64,000 bases of DNA from Gloeopeniophorella convolvens (taxonomy: Eukaryota > Basidiomycota > Agaricomycetes > Russulales), in the NCBI GenBank assembly GCA_022496205.1, contig WTXD01000001.1:1240001-1304000 (forward strand). The letters are read 5' to 3'. The notes beneath the pieces are model-generated. The model saw nothing but the letters and a program-made list of their open reading frames with translations, did no database searches and was not told where the DNA came from. Position 1 is the stretch's first letter. Every line of letters begins with the position of its first letter. A program made the translations under genes and the position numbers. Below, in pieces: positions 19,510 through 30,009 of the stretch.

Positions 19510-21600
19510 TTCTCACTGGACTTCGTGCCAAAGTTCCGCCGTAGGAATGTGACTGAATAATTGGAATTCAAGTAAAATTCCGGGACCCATGTACCCATAT
19601 ATAATTCCTGCCTGATTTATGCATGTTTTCCCGGCACGGGGGGACACCTCGCGCGCAAACTTCGGCTCTGGTGGCCCGGGGGCTCCGTGACCGACAGAAT
19701 CTGCTAAGTCGCGTTTTGGCCGGAGCCCCTGAGTGCATACATTCATCCCCTCCTCCTCCATGCCCACAAAACCCATCATCTGCTCCTGTCCACGATGCTC
19801 TATCTCGACCCCCCCCCCCCCCATCCTGCAGCCGCGAAGGACGGTTGAGAAGAGGAAGAGGCGCACTAGAATGCCCTGGCCTACGCAGAGCGCGCGGCGT
19901 GGCGACGCGAGCAGCTGCGCGCTCGTGCCACCATACATGCCCCACTTCCGGATCTTCGACCACCGCCATTCGAGGATGCTTCACCGCCAAAACGAGCCCG
20001 CATATAAGAGGAGCTTGCGAACGAGGGTGCTGCCAACGCACTGTGATCGACACGAATGACCTACAGTCAGGTGAGCGAGGGCCAACGTTCCTCTGGGATC
20101 TCACATTTTTCAGTGACTAGCAGGGTCGGGGGCCCCGCGCTCTTCTTTTCATTTCCGGGGTGCAGGAATGCCCCCCTTCTCTCCTCCATCTCTCTCACTC
20201 ACCCATTCCTATATACTGTGAAGGCAGGCTGACACCTGTGAACCCAGCAGTACCGTCTCCGTGCGCAACGCCGCCGGCCTGGTATCCAAGAGCTCCCTCA
20301 CTGCCCGCACACGTCGTGCCTCTGCCATTGCCCTTTGTCTCACCACAAGTGCGGCCCTTCGTTCTTCTCCCTCGGCACTCCCCCCCGCTTACATCCATCC
20401 TTGCTCCTGCAGGGTGCTGCATGCATAGCCGAGTACACGGCTCGCTGGCTCGTGCTCGACGCGAAGATCTGTGACGAGACCAGGGGTTTCGCCCTCAGCG
20501 GGGCCCACCCGGACACGGTCCGCATCGGCATCGTCGCCATGCAGCCCGCCGCCCTGGTGCCGCTCTGCTGGTCTACACTCAGTATGACTGGCTTCGTCTG
20601 CGAGGCTCTCGCGCGTCTTTGTGTTGCGTCTGCCCGCCGCCGTGCCCGTGCCTGATTGTCGCTTTTTGTCTGGCGCTGCGCCAGAACCTGGACGGCGACA
20701 TCGAGGCACCCAAGTACTTCATCAAGATTGCACTACCCAAGATCGTGCCCGTGCATTGTATCGATCTTGTCGCACTTGAGTGACATTCCACATGCTGTCC
20801 TGCCACCCGCTGTCCGCCCAGGCGTTCACCTTGGCATCCGCGTCGTCGTTTGCCGCATCCTCGCCCACGCCCACCCCGCACACACGCGTGGCGCTCTCAC
20901 ATCCTGTCTCGTCGCTCCTATCCCCCAGGCCATTCCGCTTTCCCGAGCCAAACTGCGAAAGGACCTCTAGGCACTCCTCACAGAGAAGGCTGTCGTTGTG
21001 AACGGAACGATGCTCGGGAGTGCAGATGACCCAAGGTGAGCTGCGCGAGGCCAAGTGGCAGGCGCAGCGCCCCCTGCGCCCGTTCGCCGCAGCGGTACAA
21101 GATCATGAATGGTCTCCTTGAGCCTCCCCTTCGTCTGATTGCCTGCGGTGCATGGTTGCTGATGCGCGCGGGCCCGTGCGCGCATGGATTTTCTGTGCGG
21201 ACACACAAAGTCTTCAATGTCCGCTCGAATAATGGTCGCGCTGATGGCGCACTGCACTTCCGTTGGGTATGGGACAGCTACGGTACATAGATAGGCTGCT
21301 GTGCTACATATCTACTTTGGAATTGGAGGGTTTTGTCCACATATGCGTGTGCTACAAGGCGGGCAGTGTGAGGGAGGGACGAGGAGCGCTGGGATCAGAC
21401 AGAAGCGCCGGGCCGGCCTCACCGTTTGACAAGTGATGGCCGGGAAGCGCTCTAAATGACGCTGTTTTGTGGCCATTTAGGAACCTATCCGTCATGATTC
21501 AGGCGATTGACAGCGGACGGATAGATTCCTGAACTGTGCTGTATTTTGGGCTTTCAGTCACAGTTCCGGCCCGGAACTTTCGCACGAAGTCCAGTGAGAA
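19510..21600. mobile_element. Candidate 2.1-kb element bounded by inverted repeats
   Basis: The first 48 bp (19510-19557) match the reverse complement of 21553-21600 at about 41 positions. The outer 29 bp have one mismatch (TTCTCACTGGACTTCGTGC then AAAGTTCCG), and TGTGACTGAA is shared at the inner end. The interior holds no recognisable transposase. It has short open stretches such as ARWLVLDAKICDETRGFAL..HPDTVRIGI (about 20437-20530) and GDIEAPKYFIKIALPKIVP (about 20695-20750) that look like pieces of a decayed or captured gene of unknown identity. A 14-C run is at 19809-19822. I see no clear target-site duplication. The alternative is two unrelated inverted copies of a short repeat. Confidence 0.5.
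21479..21530. repeat. Subterminal inverted repeat near right end of the candidate element
   Basis: The arms 21479-21493 (AGGAACCTATCCGTC) and 21516-21530 pair with one mismatch across a 22-bp loop. The hairpin sits just inside the right terminal repeat. Confidence 0.65.
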
Positions 21601-22185
21601 TGTATTTCATATGTATCAGTCTGCTCATTTTGATTTGAAGTGAAAAAAAAAAAAAAAGATTGTTATGGTGCCAGAGCGATGCCGGACAAAAAGGTACGGT
21701 GTTCAGAATCACTTATGCATACCCCGGATGCAAAGTTACATCTGGAGGTGAATCTGACAAGTATTTCACCTCAGATTACTTGTATATAGAATGTGTACAT
21801 GCCATGGAACGATGTCATGGAGTTTTGGGATAGCAGGAAGTGTCAGTAGCATGGCAAGGTGATAAAGGCCCAAGATTCCAGCATTCGTGCAGTAAATCAT
21901 GAATTTACAAACACTCAGATTATTCCTCAGCCTCGCACTGCATCTACTGCTATATGCAGAGAATATGCGCATAATACGAAAGGAATAAAGATAATCGGTG
22001 CAGACTTACCGCGTGCGAGGCCAGGGGACGAACACTGTACGCTCCGGCGCGCGCGCGCGCTTAGTGGCGAACTCCGCGCCACTGATAGTATTTGGTAAGC
22101 CCCGACTTCGCGGGCGCTACAGCGCATCCAGGAGGAGCGGTCCGAGTCCCGTACCTCCTCTCCCGTCTAACTCGCTCTCCACCTC
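21601..22185. other. Intergenic region before the TRP14-like gene
   Basis: This region includes a run of about 15 A near 21643-21657 and AT-rich DNA to about 21990, then GC-rich DNA with a CGCGCGCGCGC run near 22050. The right part should contain the promoter of the thioredoxin-like gene. No ORF looks coding. Confidence 0.45.
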
Positions 22186-22821
22186 ATGCCCCTCGATACC
22201 GCTGCCGACCCCTCCGCGCTCACCTCCTGGGCAGACATCAAGGAGAATTTCGTCATTTTTTATTCTAGTCGCGACGAGAACGGCAGAATGTGGTGCCCTG
22301 TGAGCCTTCCACTGTACCCACGCGGCGCGCACCGCCGCACCGCCCGCCCAAGAGGGCCTGTCTCACCGCATGTGCTCATCCGCCGGACTGCGGCTGCCAC
22401 CAGGATTGCCGTGACGTCGAGGGCGCGGTCGAACGCGCATTTGCGCCCGTCGATGGCCCATCAGGCCTGATCATTTACGTCGGACAGAAAGCAGAGTGCG
22501 TCACGCCTCGCCCGCCCCGCCCCTGACTCGTTCAGCAATGCGGTGCCAGCCTCGCCCCGGAACTTTTAACCTGTCTTTTTCTGTTTACAGGTGGAAGACG
22601 GAGGCGAACGCGTTCCGCGCGGAGCCATGGCGCGTCGAGTCTGTCCCGACGATCGTTAAACTGCGGGACGTACGTCTTCCTCGCTCTTTGGCCCCTGCCG
22701 CGTCCCGGTGCTAACGGGAGCCCGCGCGCGGCGGTGGTCGCAGGCTGTGGAGGCCGGACGCCTAGTCGACGACGAGATCGCCCATGGACTCTCGGGGTTC
22801 GTCGACATCACCCAGGCATAA
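22186..22821 (+). CDS. Thioredoxin-domain protein, TXNDC17/TRP14 type
   Basis: Four exons (22186-22299, 22404-22495, 22591-22669, 22744-22821) join in frame to 120 residues starting MPLDTAADPSALTSWADIKENFVIFYSS. The redox motif WCPDC is split by the first intron between Pro and Asp. Later blocks are IIYVGQKAEWKTEANAFR and VESVPTIVKL, with the cis-Pro, as in the DUF953/TRP14 family. These cytosolic thioredoxin-like proteins reduce small disulfides such as cystine or protein persulfides. Length is normal for the family. The gene sits alone in a gene-poor stretch, but all exons are intact and in phase, so it looks functional. Confidence 0.85.
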
Positions 22822-25800
22822 GTCGCGCGGCGGGCCGACTCGGAGGCAGGCACCCATCCCACGCAAGTACACATAGAGTACAAATATATCTGCTTATCGG
22901 CGGTTCCGCACAGTCCACGCGTCCTGCGTCCCGTAATGCGAGGCCCGCGACTGCGCGATACGTGCGCCAACATAACGCTGACGTGGCCCGCGCGCAATTA
23001 GATCCTATTACCTATTACGGCCCCGGCCCCACCCAGCAGGAGAGGGCTGGCCGCTGTGCTGTGCTCGACTTTGTCTGCGAGGTTAATGTGACGTGATGGC
23101 GAGCCTGATGCTCTCCTCCATCTGTCCCTTCCGCCTGCTTATGCGCGGCGTCGCTCCGTGGCCCTGGGCACGGCTCGTCTGCGCCAGATGGCAATGCGCC
23201 ATGCGAGCCCGCGCGGGCTATGGGTATCACTTGACCGGAACTCGCACCCGCGCATCACCATCAGCGGGCTCTAAGCCGCAGAAGCAGCGATCCACACAGT
23301 GGGTCGGGCCCGCAAGAATGTATATCCACGCCCAGTCTGCATCGCATCATACACACAGGCCCACATCGGACGGGGGTCGATATAAGCTTCACCATTTACC
23401 TAAACGCGGATTACTTCACTATTCGCAGCGGCGAGCCGGAGGTAAGTAAGTGTGTGCGATTTCAGTCCGCGACTGCGCGCGCGTCAGCACGTATAAGTAG
23501 TGGCAATCCAGTAATCAACTCTATGTGCCCAAGCTGCCATAATGATCTCGTCAAGCTAGGAACTTGCTTCTGTCGATCGTCTTCTGAATGAATTACATAG
23601 AGGCTCGGCCTTGTTACACAGCAAAAGCTTTCAAATGGCACTTCAAAATCCGAATCTCACGCACCCAGAAGAGTGCAGCATATGAGATACCGTTTGCGGC
23701 AACCAATGCTAATGTGGAAATGGAAGAGCTCATGTGTACCGCTTCCGGTCTCGAGGCGACGCTAACGTCCTGCTTGCTAAACCTACGGTCACGCGTGGCA
23801 CGACCTGTATTTGGCTGTGGCTCATTTAGTGGATGCCCGACAGTAGAATGGGCGTATCTTTAGATAATTGGTCTGGTACGTGTGCTCGCAACACCCATAG
23901 TCCCGAAATATCTCTCCCTATGAGCAATTGAAATGGCCAGACGCATTGGGGAAGGTACGCCTCGTTGACCGTCCTTGACCGGTTGTATGGCAAGCTGATG
24001 CGATATAGCAGTACACCCAGACTGTTCATCGTAGACTCGTTCCCGCGGGACTAGTAGTAGTGCACGTAGCACGTTCTCGCCTGAATAGTAGAATCGACGT
24101 TTCTGCGTGCGTCGGCCCTCAGAAATAGATCTCTGCCCCTGTGCACACGCACGGTGGGCGTCCGGCCAATCCGACAGAACGGCCCACCGCGCTCTGCCAA
24201 CTGCGCGCGCCCAGTGACCCCTGTCACATTGCTGGAGTGCTCGTTGATCGTTGCTACAGGCCATCCTGGCGGTCGATGGAAATGCGACACCAGGCGACAC
24301 CCCGCCGCTCCCGCGCCCACCCAGATGTCCGAAGAAATGGCGGCCGGGCTCAGGGAAGGGCTGTCGATGATGCGATGGATTCGTGATACTTACGGCCTTG
24401 CCGCACCTGAAGGCGTTGTGAGCTTCCCCACAGTGACATCTACCTCCGCGTTAAGGTTGGGGACCCCGCGTCACTAATTGACGTGGTCTGTACGGGAAGC
24501 GATTGATTATGTTGCCCAACGCTGTAGGTCTGTAAGCCGCTTGGCTGGAGGTATGTCGGTTCGCTACCGGTCCCCTGGCAGTAGTATTGGTATCGTAGAA
24601 AGATAATCTCGGAGGTACGAAGCTTGCGGCTCCAAGTTCATAGTATGTGATTGACCAGTGACTCTTGTCTCCGCCGGAATGGCCCGGGGTCCGAGGGCTG
24701 GGAGGCGCAGGGCATATTTTTGGGCGAGACTGGAACTTGCATCTCGGCGGGAATCAATCAGGCGCACGGTACCATCGCACGCTCCGCTCATCACCGCTCA
24801 TCACAGGCACCGTCGGGAACTCATCCTCTGCCAACCCTTTCGTCGACGCCAATGCCCAGGGATGGTGGGCGGAGGTAGCCAAGATACGTCCCTGCCGTCA
24901 TGGCCAATCCTTCGATCGTGGTGTACCTATATCACCGGTTCCCTTGCATGGTTGCGAATGCGATCGACGTGCATTGGCGGAACGTATCAAATCGGCAGCT
25001 GGGTGCTGTCAGCGAGGTAAAGTCGCGTCGTGTTTCAGGCAACGGCCTCGTTGCTTCGAGGCTGTAATGCTGAGGCTGGCTTGGTAACATAGTTGTAGGT
25101 GGCTTGGGAGTCAGGCACGGATCCAAGGGCTCTTCGTGAGTCAGTCGGGACGGCGAAACGGGAGCGGAGGGAAGGCCGACAAGTGCAAGGGAAGGACCAC
25201 GTGGACCGTCTTCATTTTGATGCCGGGAGATAGATCGGGGGGATCCGAGCGAACAGCTCCTTGAGGGACGGCGGCAGAGCTGAAACGGCAGGACAGGTTC
25301 CCAGTCGTCAACCACTCAGTCATCAAACTCTCAGATTCTTATCCCCTAAGGAGGCAAACAACTCTCCTTGCCCACACTCACGTTTCCCAAACCGTCAGCT
25401 GGCAGTGTTTTCGTCACGTAATTCCTTGGCTGCGCCTGTAAGACAAAAAAGCGTCGTTATTCGGCGTCCGCATTGGCGGTCAGCCAGCGTTAATTGAAAA
25501 GCTGCATCTGGGCTATCTATTGCCGTTTGTACATGGGTTTAATCTCGCTTGGCGAGGCGTCATTCGCAGCCCGCAGCAGAGCATGTTCGGTGTTCACGGG
25601 GTCAAAATTATTGGCAAGTCGTGAGTTGGCGCCACGCCAAGCGCTCGGCCGTCGGCGGGCGCCTGGACAGCGCTGAGTCACACTGGCAACTGTTTGCGCT
25701 ATTCCAAATTTCAAAGTTGTACAGCACTTCCCAACTCGTTCCGTTAGGGCACACACATGGAGATTTTACACAGGAAATATCCCGACCTCAGAATTCATGA

Positions 25801-25965
25801 ACTACCGGTGATGGTTCCAGGGCATGGCCTGGCACACTCCTTGCAGTCCTATAAAGATGCTGCGGTTCCTGGTGTCGTTCTCCACTACTTCCGCTTCAGC
25901 TCTCTCGTCCTCTCGACTCCTCCATAAACTCTTCCTACTCTCATCTCGCACCCCGTACACTCAGG
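22822..25965. other. 3.1-kb gene-poor stretch
   Basis: I found no supported gene here. Open frames are short, lack recognisable domains and are scattered on both strands. One short stretch, EEMAAGLREGLSMMRWIRDTYG (about 24332-24400), has a coding-like composition but no extension, and may be a gene remnant. The last 250 bp contain the promoter of the GNAT gene. Confidence 0.45.
25850..25856 (+). promoter_or_regulatory. TATA box of the GNAT gene
   Basis: TATAAAG lies 116 bp upstream of the ATG at 25966 and is followed by CT-rich DNA, in the usual place for a fungal TATA element. Confidence 0.55.
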
Positions 25966-27201
25966 ATGCCTGGCCTCACACCTATCCACTCCTCTGCAAA
26001 TACTCTCATCGTCCACCACGACTCCGCCGCTGACTTTCTGTCTGCAACCTTCCCCACCCTTCGTCGTCACGAGGAGTCTGCAAACATTGTATTTGCGCAC
26101 GCGCTCAAGCTTCTCGGGAGTGAAGCTGCGCTGACAGGGTGCCACTTTATCAATGAGTCCGACGTTTCCAGCTGGTGGAGCCAGGAGACGCGATCAAGAC
26201 GTGCCGACTTGGCAGGCCGTGCCAGGGCTACCGACACCACAGAGCCATTCTGGCTGACTGTCTGGTCATCTCCGTCGCCCTTCATCCCTCCTACCCTCGA
26301 CCTCGTCCTTTCCTGCGTCAGCTGGACGTTGGGCGACTACCCCATCTTCCTCTGGACGCCGAAGAGCCCGGCCTCAATATCTTCCTCGTGGCTCTTGCCC
26401 CGCATTGAGCTTCTTGCCGAGCATCTCCTCGACCTTGTGCCCCCACAGCGCGTTTTCTCCGTCTTTGGCATGACCGTGCTCGCCAAGTCGTTCACAAGAT
26501 ATTGGTCCGAGCTTGTGAAGAACCCCATCGAGCCAGAGCCGTTCTACGCCGCAAGCTACACCTACTGCACGATGGACACCTTCATCGAATCCGAAGGACC
26601 ACTTCCGTGCGGAGATAGCATTCGGAGAGCCAATATGGCAGACCTCGCGGCCGTTGCCCAGCTCTGTAAAGAATTCGCGGATGATTCGGTGCGTGATCCT
26701 GCCGCACTTCTGCCGTGCTAGAGAATTAAGCATGTCCAATTATAGGTTTACTTCCCTCTCGAGATTGATGCCGCTACGGTCGAGGCACGCGAGCTTATCT
26801 CCAAGGGTCTGATCTGGATCTACGAGGCCGAGGGAGAGGTCACTACCATCTGTGCCGTCACCCGCAGTACCCAGAACGTCTCGGCGATTACCAAAGTATA
26901 CACGACTCCCAAATGGAGACGCCGGGGCTTTGCTGAGTACCTCGTCCGCAATGTCACCAAACGGTTCGTCACCGTCCCATTCATAGCCTGTTTGGTGACG
27001 CTAACTGCTTGTGTCATCAATAGGCTATTGGTCGACTGCGGAAAGCGCAGCGTTACTCTGTACGTTGGCTATAACAACAGCGCACAGCGGGTCTACGACC
27101 GCGTTGGATTCGTCGGGTTGTGCGGAAAGGACAAGCCAAACGGCGTGGAAGACTCTGTAGAACTTGGCCTGGTGACTGGCGCACCTAGAGGCCACTGGTG
27201 A
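25966..27201 (+). CDS. GNAT-family acetyltransferase-like protein
   Basis: Three exons (25966-26688, 26746-26963, 27024-27201) give an in-frame 372-residue protein. The C-terminal half carries a GNAT fold: a helix-rich start (RRANMADLAAVAQLCKEFADDS), GLIWIYEAEGEVTTICAVTR, the acetyl-CoA-loop region VYTTPKWRRRGFAEYLV (a Q/RxxGxA-type motif), then VTLYVGYNNSAQRVYDRVGF, the classic end of the fold. The N-terminal 210 residues are a long, less conserved domain seen in fungal GNAT-like proteins. The acceptor substrate is unknown. The gene is convergent with the molybdenum-cofactor locus. Confidence 0.8.
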
Positions 27202-27706
27202 TCAGTTCAATGACGCTAGCTCGCAAAAGACTCAGACCGGTCCACATCAATTATTTTTTCATTCCATCGTCTCCGAATCTAGTTAGGTCCATTACTGTCT
27301 TGAACCCCTAGTGTATCAATAGTCGCATCGACATCATCTCTGTTTGGACAATTAACCATACTATATTTACATCTAAGTACATTAGTACATAGGTAGCCCT
27401 ACTTGTGTAATATGAGTGTCTCCCCTCCCAAGAGTAACCCGTGTGCATATTCTGAATTGAGGATCAGTGACGTGTCCCGTTGCCACACGCTAGCGACCGG
27501 CGATCTGGTCAAGGGCTGCCAAACTGATATAAGTGCTTCTCTGACATTGCTTCCGCGCCCGGGATCACACTCTAACGAAGCCTGAACTACTCTGAGCAGT
27601 TCAAAAGAACACCGGGACCGGATCTACCACCCGAGTGATCGTCCCAGGGCGTGAACCGTTTCATCATCGACGCGGATAGACAAACCCTAAACGAACCCAC
27701 TAAGTG
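27202..27706. other. Convergent intergenic region
   Basis: This 505-bp stretch separates the stop codons of the GNAT gene (+) and the MoaC module (-). It is AT-rich in its first half (poly-T near 27253, repeated TACATnnGTA near 27375-27395), consistent with two facing 3' ends. No gene is seen. Confidence 0.5.
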
Positions 27707-28357
27707 CTACGCTGAACGTGAGAAATCGCCGCCCTTGCCCCCCGTTTTGTTAGCAACAAGAATGTCCCCGATCAGCATCTCACGTCCGGCAACAGCTTTG
27801 AGCATGTCCCAGACCGTGAGCAGGCCCACGGACACGGCTGTCAACGCCTCCATCTCAACACCTGTGCGCCCTTCACATCGAACCGTGGCCTCACATAGCA
27901 CGCTGTAGGCGCGCGCGCCAGGCACCGCGTTCCCCTGTGGGACGAGTTTGACTTCGACATGTGTCAACGGCAGCGGGTGACAAAGGGGAATGAGGTCCGC
28001 TGTGCGCTTGCATGCCATGATGGCTGCAAGCTGCGCGACCAAAAGTACATCACCCTTGTTTCTCGCGCGTGCCTGGGCTATTCCGAGGTCCGTGGTGGCG
28101 GGTGCTGAGGTACGTTGCGCGACTTTGGAATCTGACGCTGCCTCCGGTGAAACGAGATCGTACGCAGCGCGCGGTAGGTAGATGCGGCCCGAAGCCGTGG
28201 CTGAGCGGCTCGTAACTTCTTTCGGAGAGACGTTGACCATGGATGGCTTCCCGTGAGCGTCTATGTGCGTAAGGCGAGGACTAGAGGGTTCTTCAGACTT
28301 CGCCTTCGTCGAAGAGTGCCGAACTTGTGCCGCCATGGTGGGAGGCCGTCTCAACAT
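27707..28357 (-). CDS. Molybdopterin precursor synthase, MoaC module (MOCS1B-like)
   Basis: The minus-strand frame has the full MoaC set of motifs: LTHIDAHGKPSMVNVSPKEVTSR, KGDVLLVAQLAAIMACKRT, IPLCHPLPLTHVEVKL, VRCEGRTGVEMEALTAVSVGLLTVWDM and ILVANKTGGKGGDF. MoaC converts the MoaA product to cyclic pyranopterin monophosphate. The frame stays open upstream of the chosen ATG (28357) to beyond 28444, into the intergenic piece behind the MoaA stop. It could therefore be translated alone from MLRRPPTMAAQ, which is Arg-rich and mitochondrial-looking. It could also be joined by splicing to the MoaA module, as in animal MOCS1 and fungal CnxABC. The second seems more likely. Confidence 0.85.
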   Translation of the reverse strand: MLRRPPTMAAQVRHSSTKAKSEEPSSPRLTHIDAHGKPSMVNVSPKEVTSRSATASGRIYLPRAAYDLVSPEAASDSKVAQRTSAPATTDLGIAQARARNKGDVLLVAQLAAIMACKRTADLIPLCHPLPLTHVEVKLVPQGNAVPGARAYSVLCEATVRCEGRTGVEMEALTAVSVGLLTVWDMLKAVAGREMLIGDILVANKTGGKGGDFSRSA

Positions 28358-28527
28358 CGAAAGCGGGGATGCGTGTGGATGGAAGAAGCGTGCTTCTGTG
28401 CGTCGAGGCCGGGCTAGCCATATTGCAGGAGATACGTCTAGCAAACCCTGGAAACCGGACGTCAGGTGGAGGGCGTGGAAGGATGAACAGCCGGACTGAC
28501 GGAAGACCCGATACGAGAAAGATATGG

Positions 28528-30009
28528 TTAACCACCGATGAGAATCATAGGTCTGTTCGTGATCACGTCGATGGCATCCATACCGGCGTGCTTCTCCTTC
28601 TTCCCCTGCACGGCCATCTCCACCGTCCCAAGAAGCTCGGCGTCATCTGCGCCACGCCGCATCTGGTCTCGGAGCGAAACCTCCTTCGCATCGAATAAGC
28701 ACACCTGGGGTAAAATGTATTAAAAGAGCAGTGACGATGGATCGGGATGTTACCTTAATCTGCCCGTCTGCGGTAAGTCTGAGCCGGTTACACGAACCAC
28801 AGAAGTGATCTGACATGCTGCTGATGAACCCGATGCTTCCTCGATACCCCGGAACGCGGTATGAGCGCGCAGTGTCATTCGGTTCGTCGGAAGTCTTGGC
28901 CAGGTTATGATACTGGGATGAGATAGCCGCTAGCAGCTCGGATGAAGGTACCATCTTCGACTTGTTCCACTTATTGCCTGAGGCATCGTGCAGCGGCGTC
29001 AGCGAGCAGTTCAAATAAGGTTACGAACAACCTCTTGACCTGTGAATGGCATGAACTCGATGAACCGGACAGACAGTGCTTGATCCCTGGTCATCTCCAC
29101 AAAGTCCGGGACCTCGGTGTCATTGAGGCCGCGGATGACTACGACATTCAGCTTCACGGACCGAAGATAGGAGGATTTCAAGGCCATCTGCAAAGACCGC
29201 ATTACAGCCTCGTGACCCATGCGGCGGGTCATGATCTCGAATTTGAATGGGTCAAGCGTGTCCAGACTTGTATCGTGTCAACGCCGGGAGTCGGAGGCGG
29301 CGCATAGTAGGTTGCCTTACCTGATGTTCACATGCGTAAGTCCGTTACTGATCAAGTCATCTAGATAGCGGTGTAGGACAAGCCCATTGGTGGTCATCCC
29401 AATCGATTCAAGCCCGTGCTCTCGGAGCCCGCTGAGCCGTGCTGTCGATCGGGATTACGAATTGCGTAAGGTGCGTTGCGCATATGCTCACAGACAAGCC
29501 CCACGATATTCTTTCTGACAGTGGGCTCACCGCCTGTCAGTCTGATCTTCGTCACGCCGCTCCTCACGAACAAAGTGGCCAGCCGGATAATCTCATCATC
29601 AGTGAGTATATCCGAGTTAGGAGATAGCTGTACTCCTTCGCTCGGCATGCAGTAGAAGCCTTGATCAGCAGGTTCAGCCTGTAATTTCCAGCAAGCCTAG
29701 ATGCGCTTACACCTCAAGTTGCACCTCTCCGTGAGAGATATCCGAAGGTAGTTGTGCCTGCGGCCGAATATATCCACCAGTGAAGGCGCACCACCTCGCC
29801 GCTCCACTTCATTGAGCCTTCTCTGGTAATACACAGGTTAGACTCTGACACATGGAAGATTGAAGGCGCCGCAACTTGTAGAAGGTTCCTCCGACTGAGT
29901 GGGTCCCTCGAAGGGGTCAAGGGGGCGCCGTAGTATAGAACCTCGTGAGTGCTATTCCGAGGGGCCTGAAACGAGAGCCTCCAGGGTGCGATAGACGGAT
30001 AACAGACAT
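28528..30009 (-). CDS. GTP 3',8-cyclase, MoaA module (MOCS1A-like)
   Basis: This is a radical-SAM protein. Exon 1 starts [18 protein letters not shown] (ATG at 30009), a likely mitochondrial presequence. Later exons give [27 protein letters not shown] with the CX3CX2C cluster motif, [19 protein letters not shown], the GMTTNG block, [14 protein letters not shown], and the second cluster signature ([18 protein letters not shown]). The frame ends NRPMILIGG then TAA, the conserved GlyGly end needed for MoaA activity. The intron inside CNLRC/FYC uses an AAG acceptor. A GGGGG run at 29921-29925 is one base short for the presequence to stay in frame. A donor within ATCGGTGGTTAACC next to the stop could splice the frame onward to MoaC. 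Confidence 0.85.

Noticed and set aside
20400..20760. A real gene inside the candidate mobile element
   Set aside because: The protein-like pieces are short, lie in different frames and cannot be joined by consistent splice sites into a longer product.
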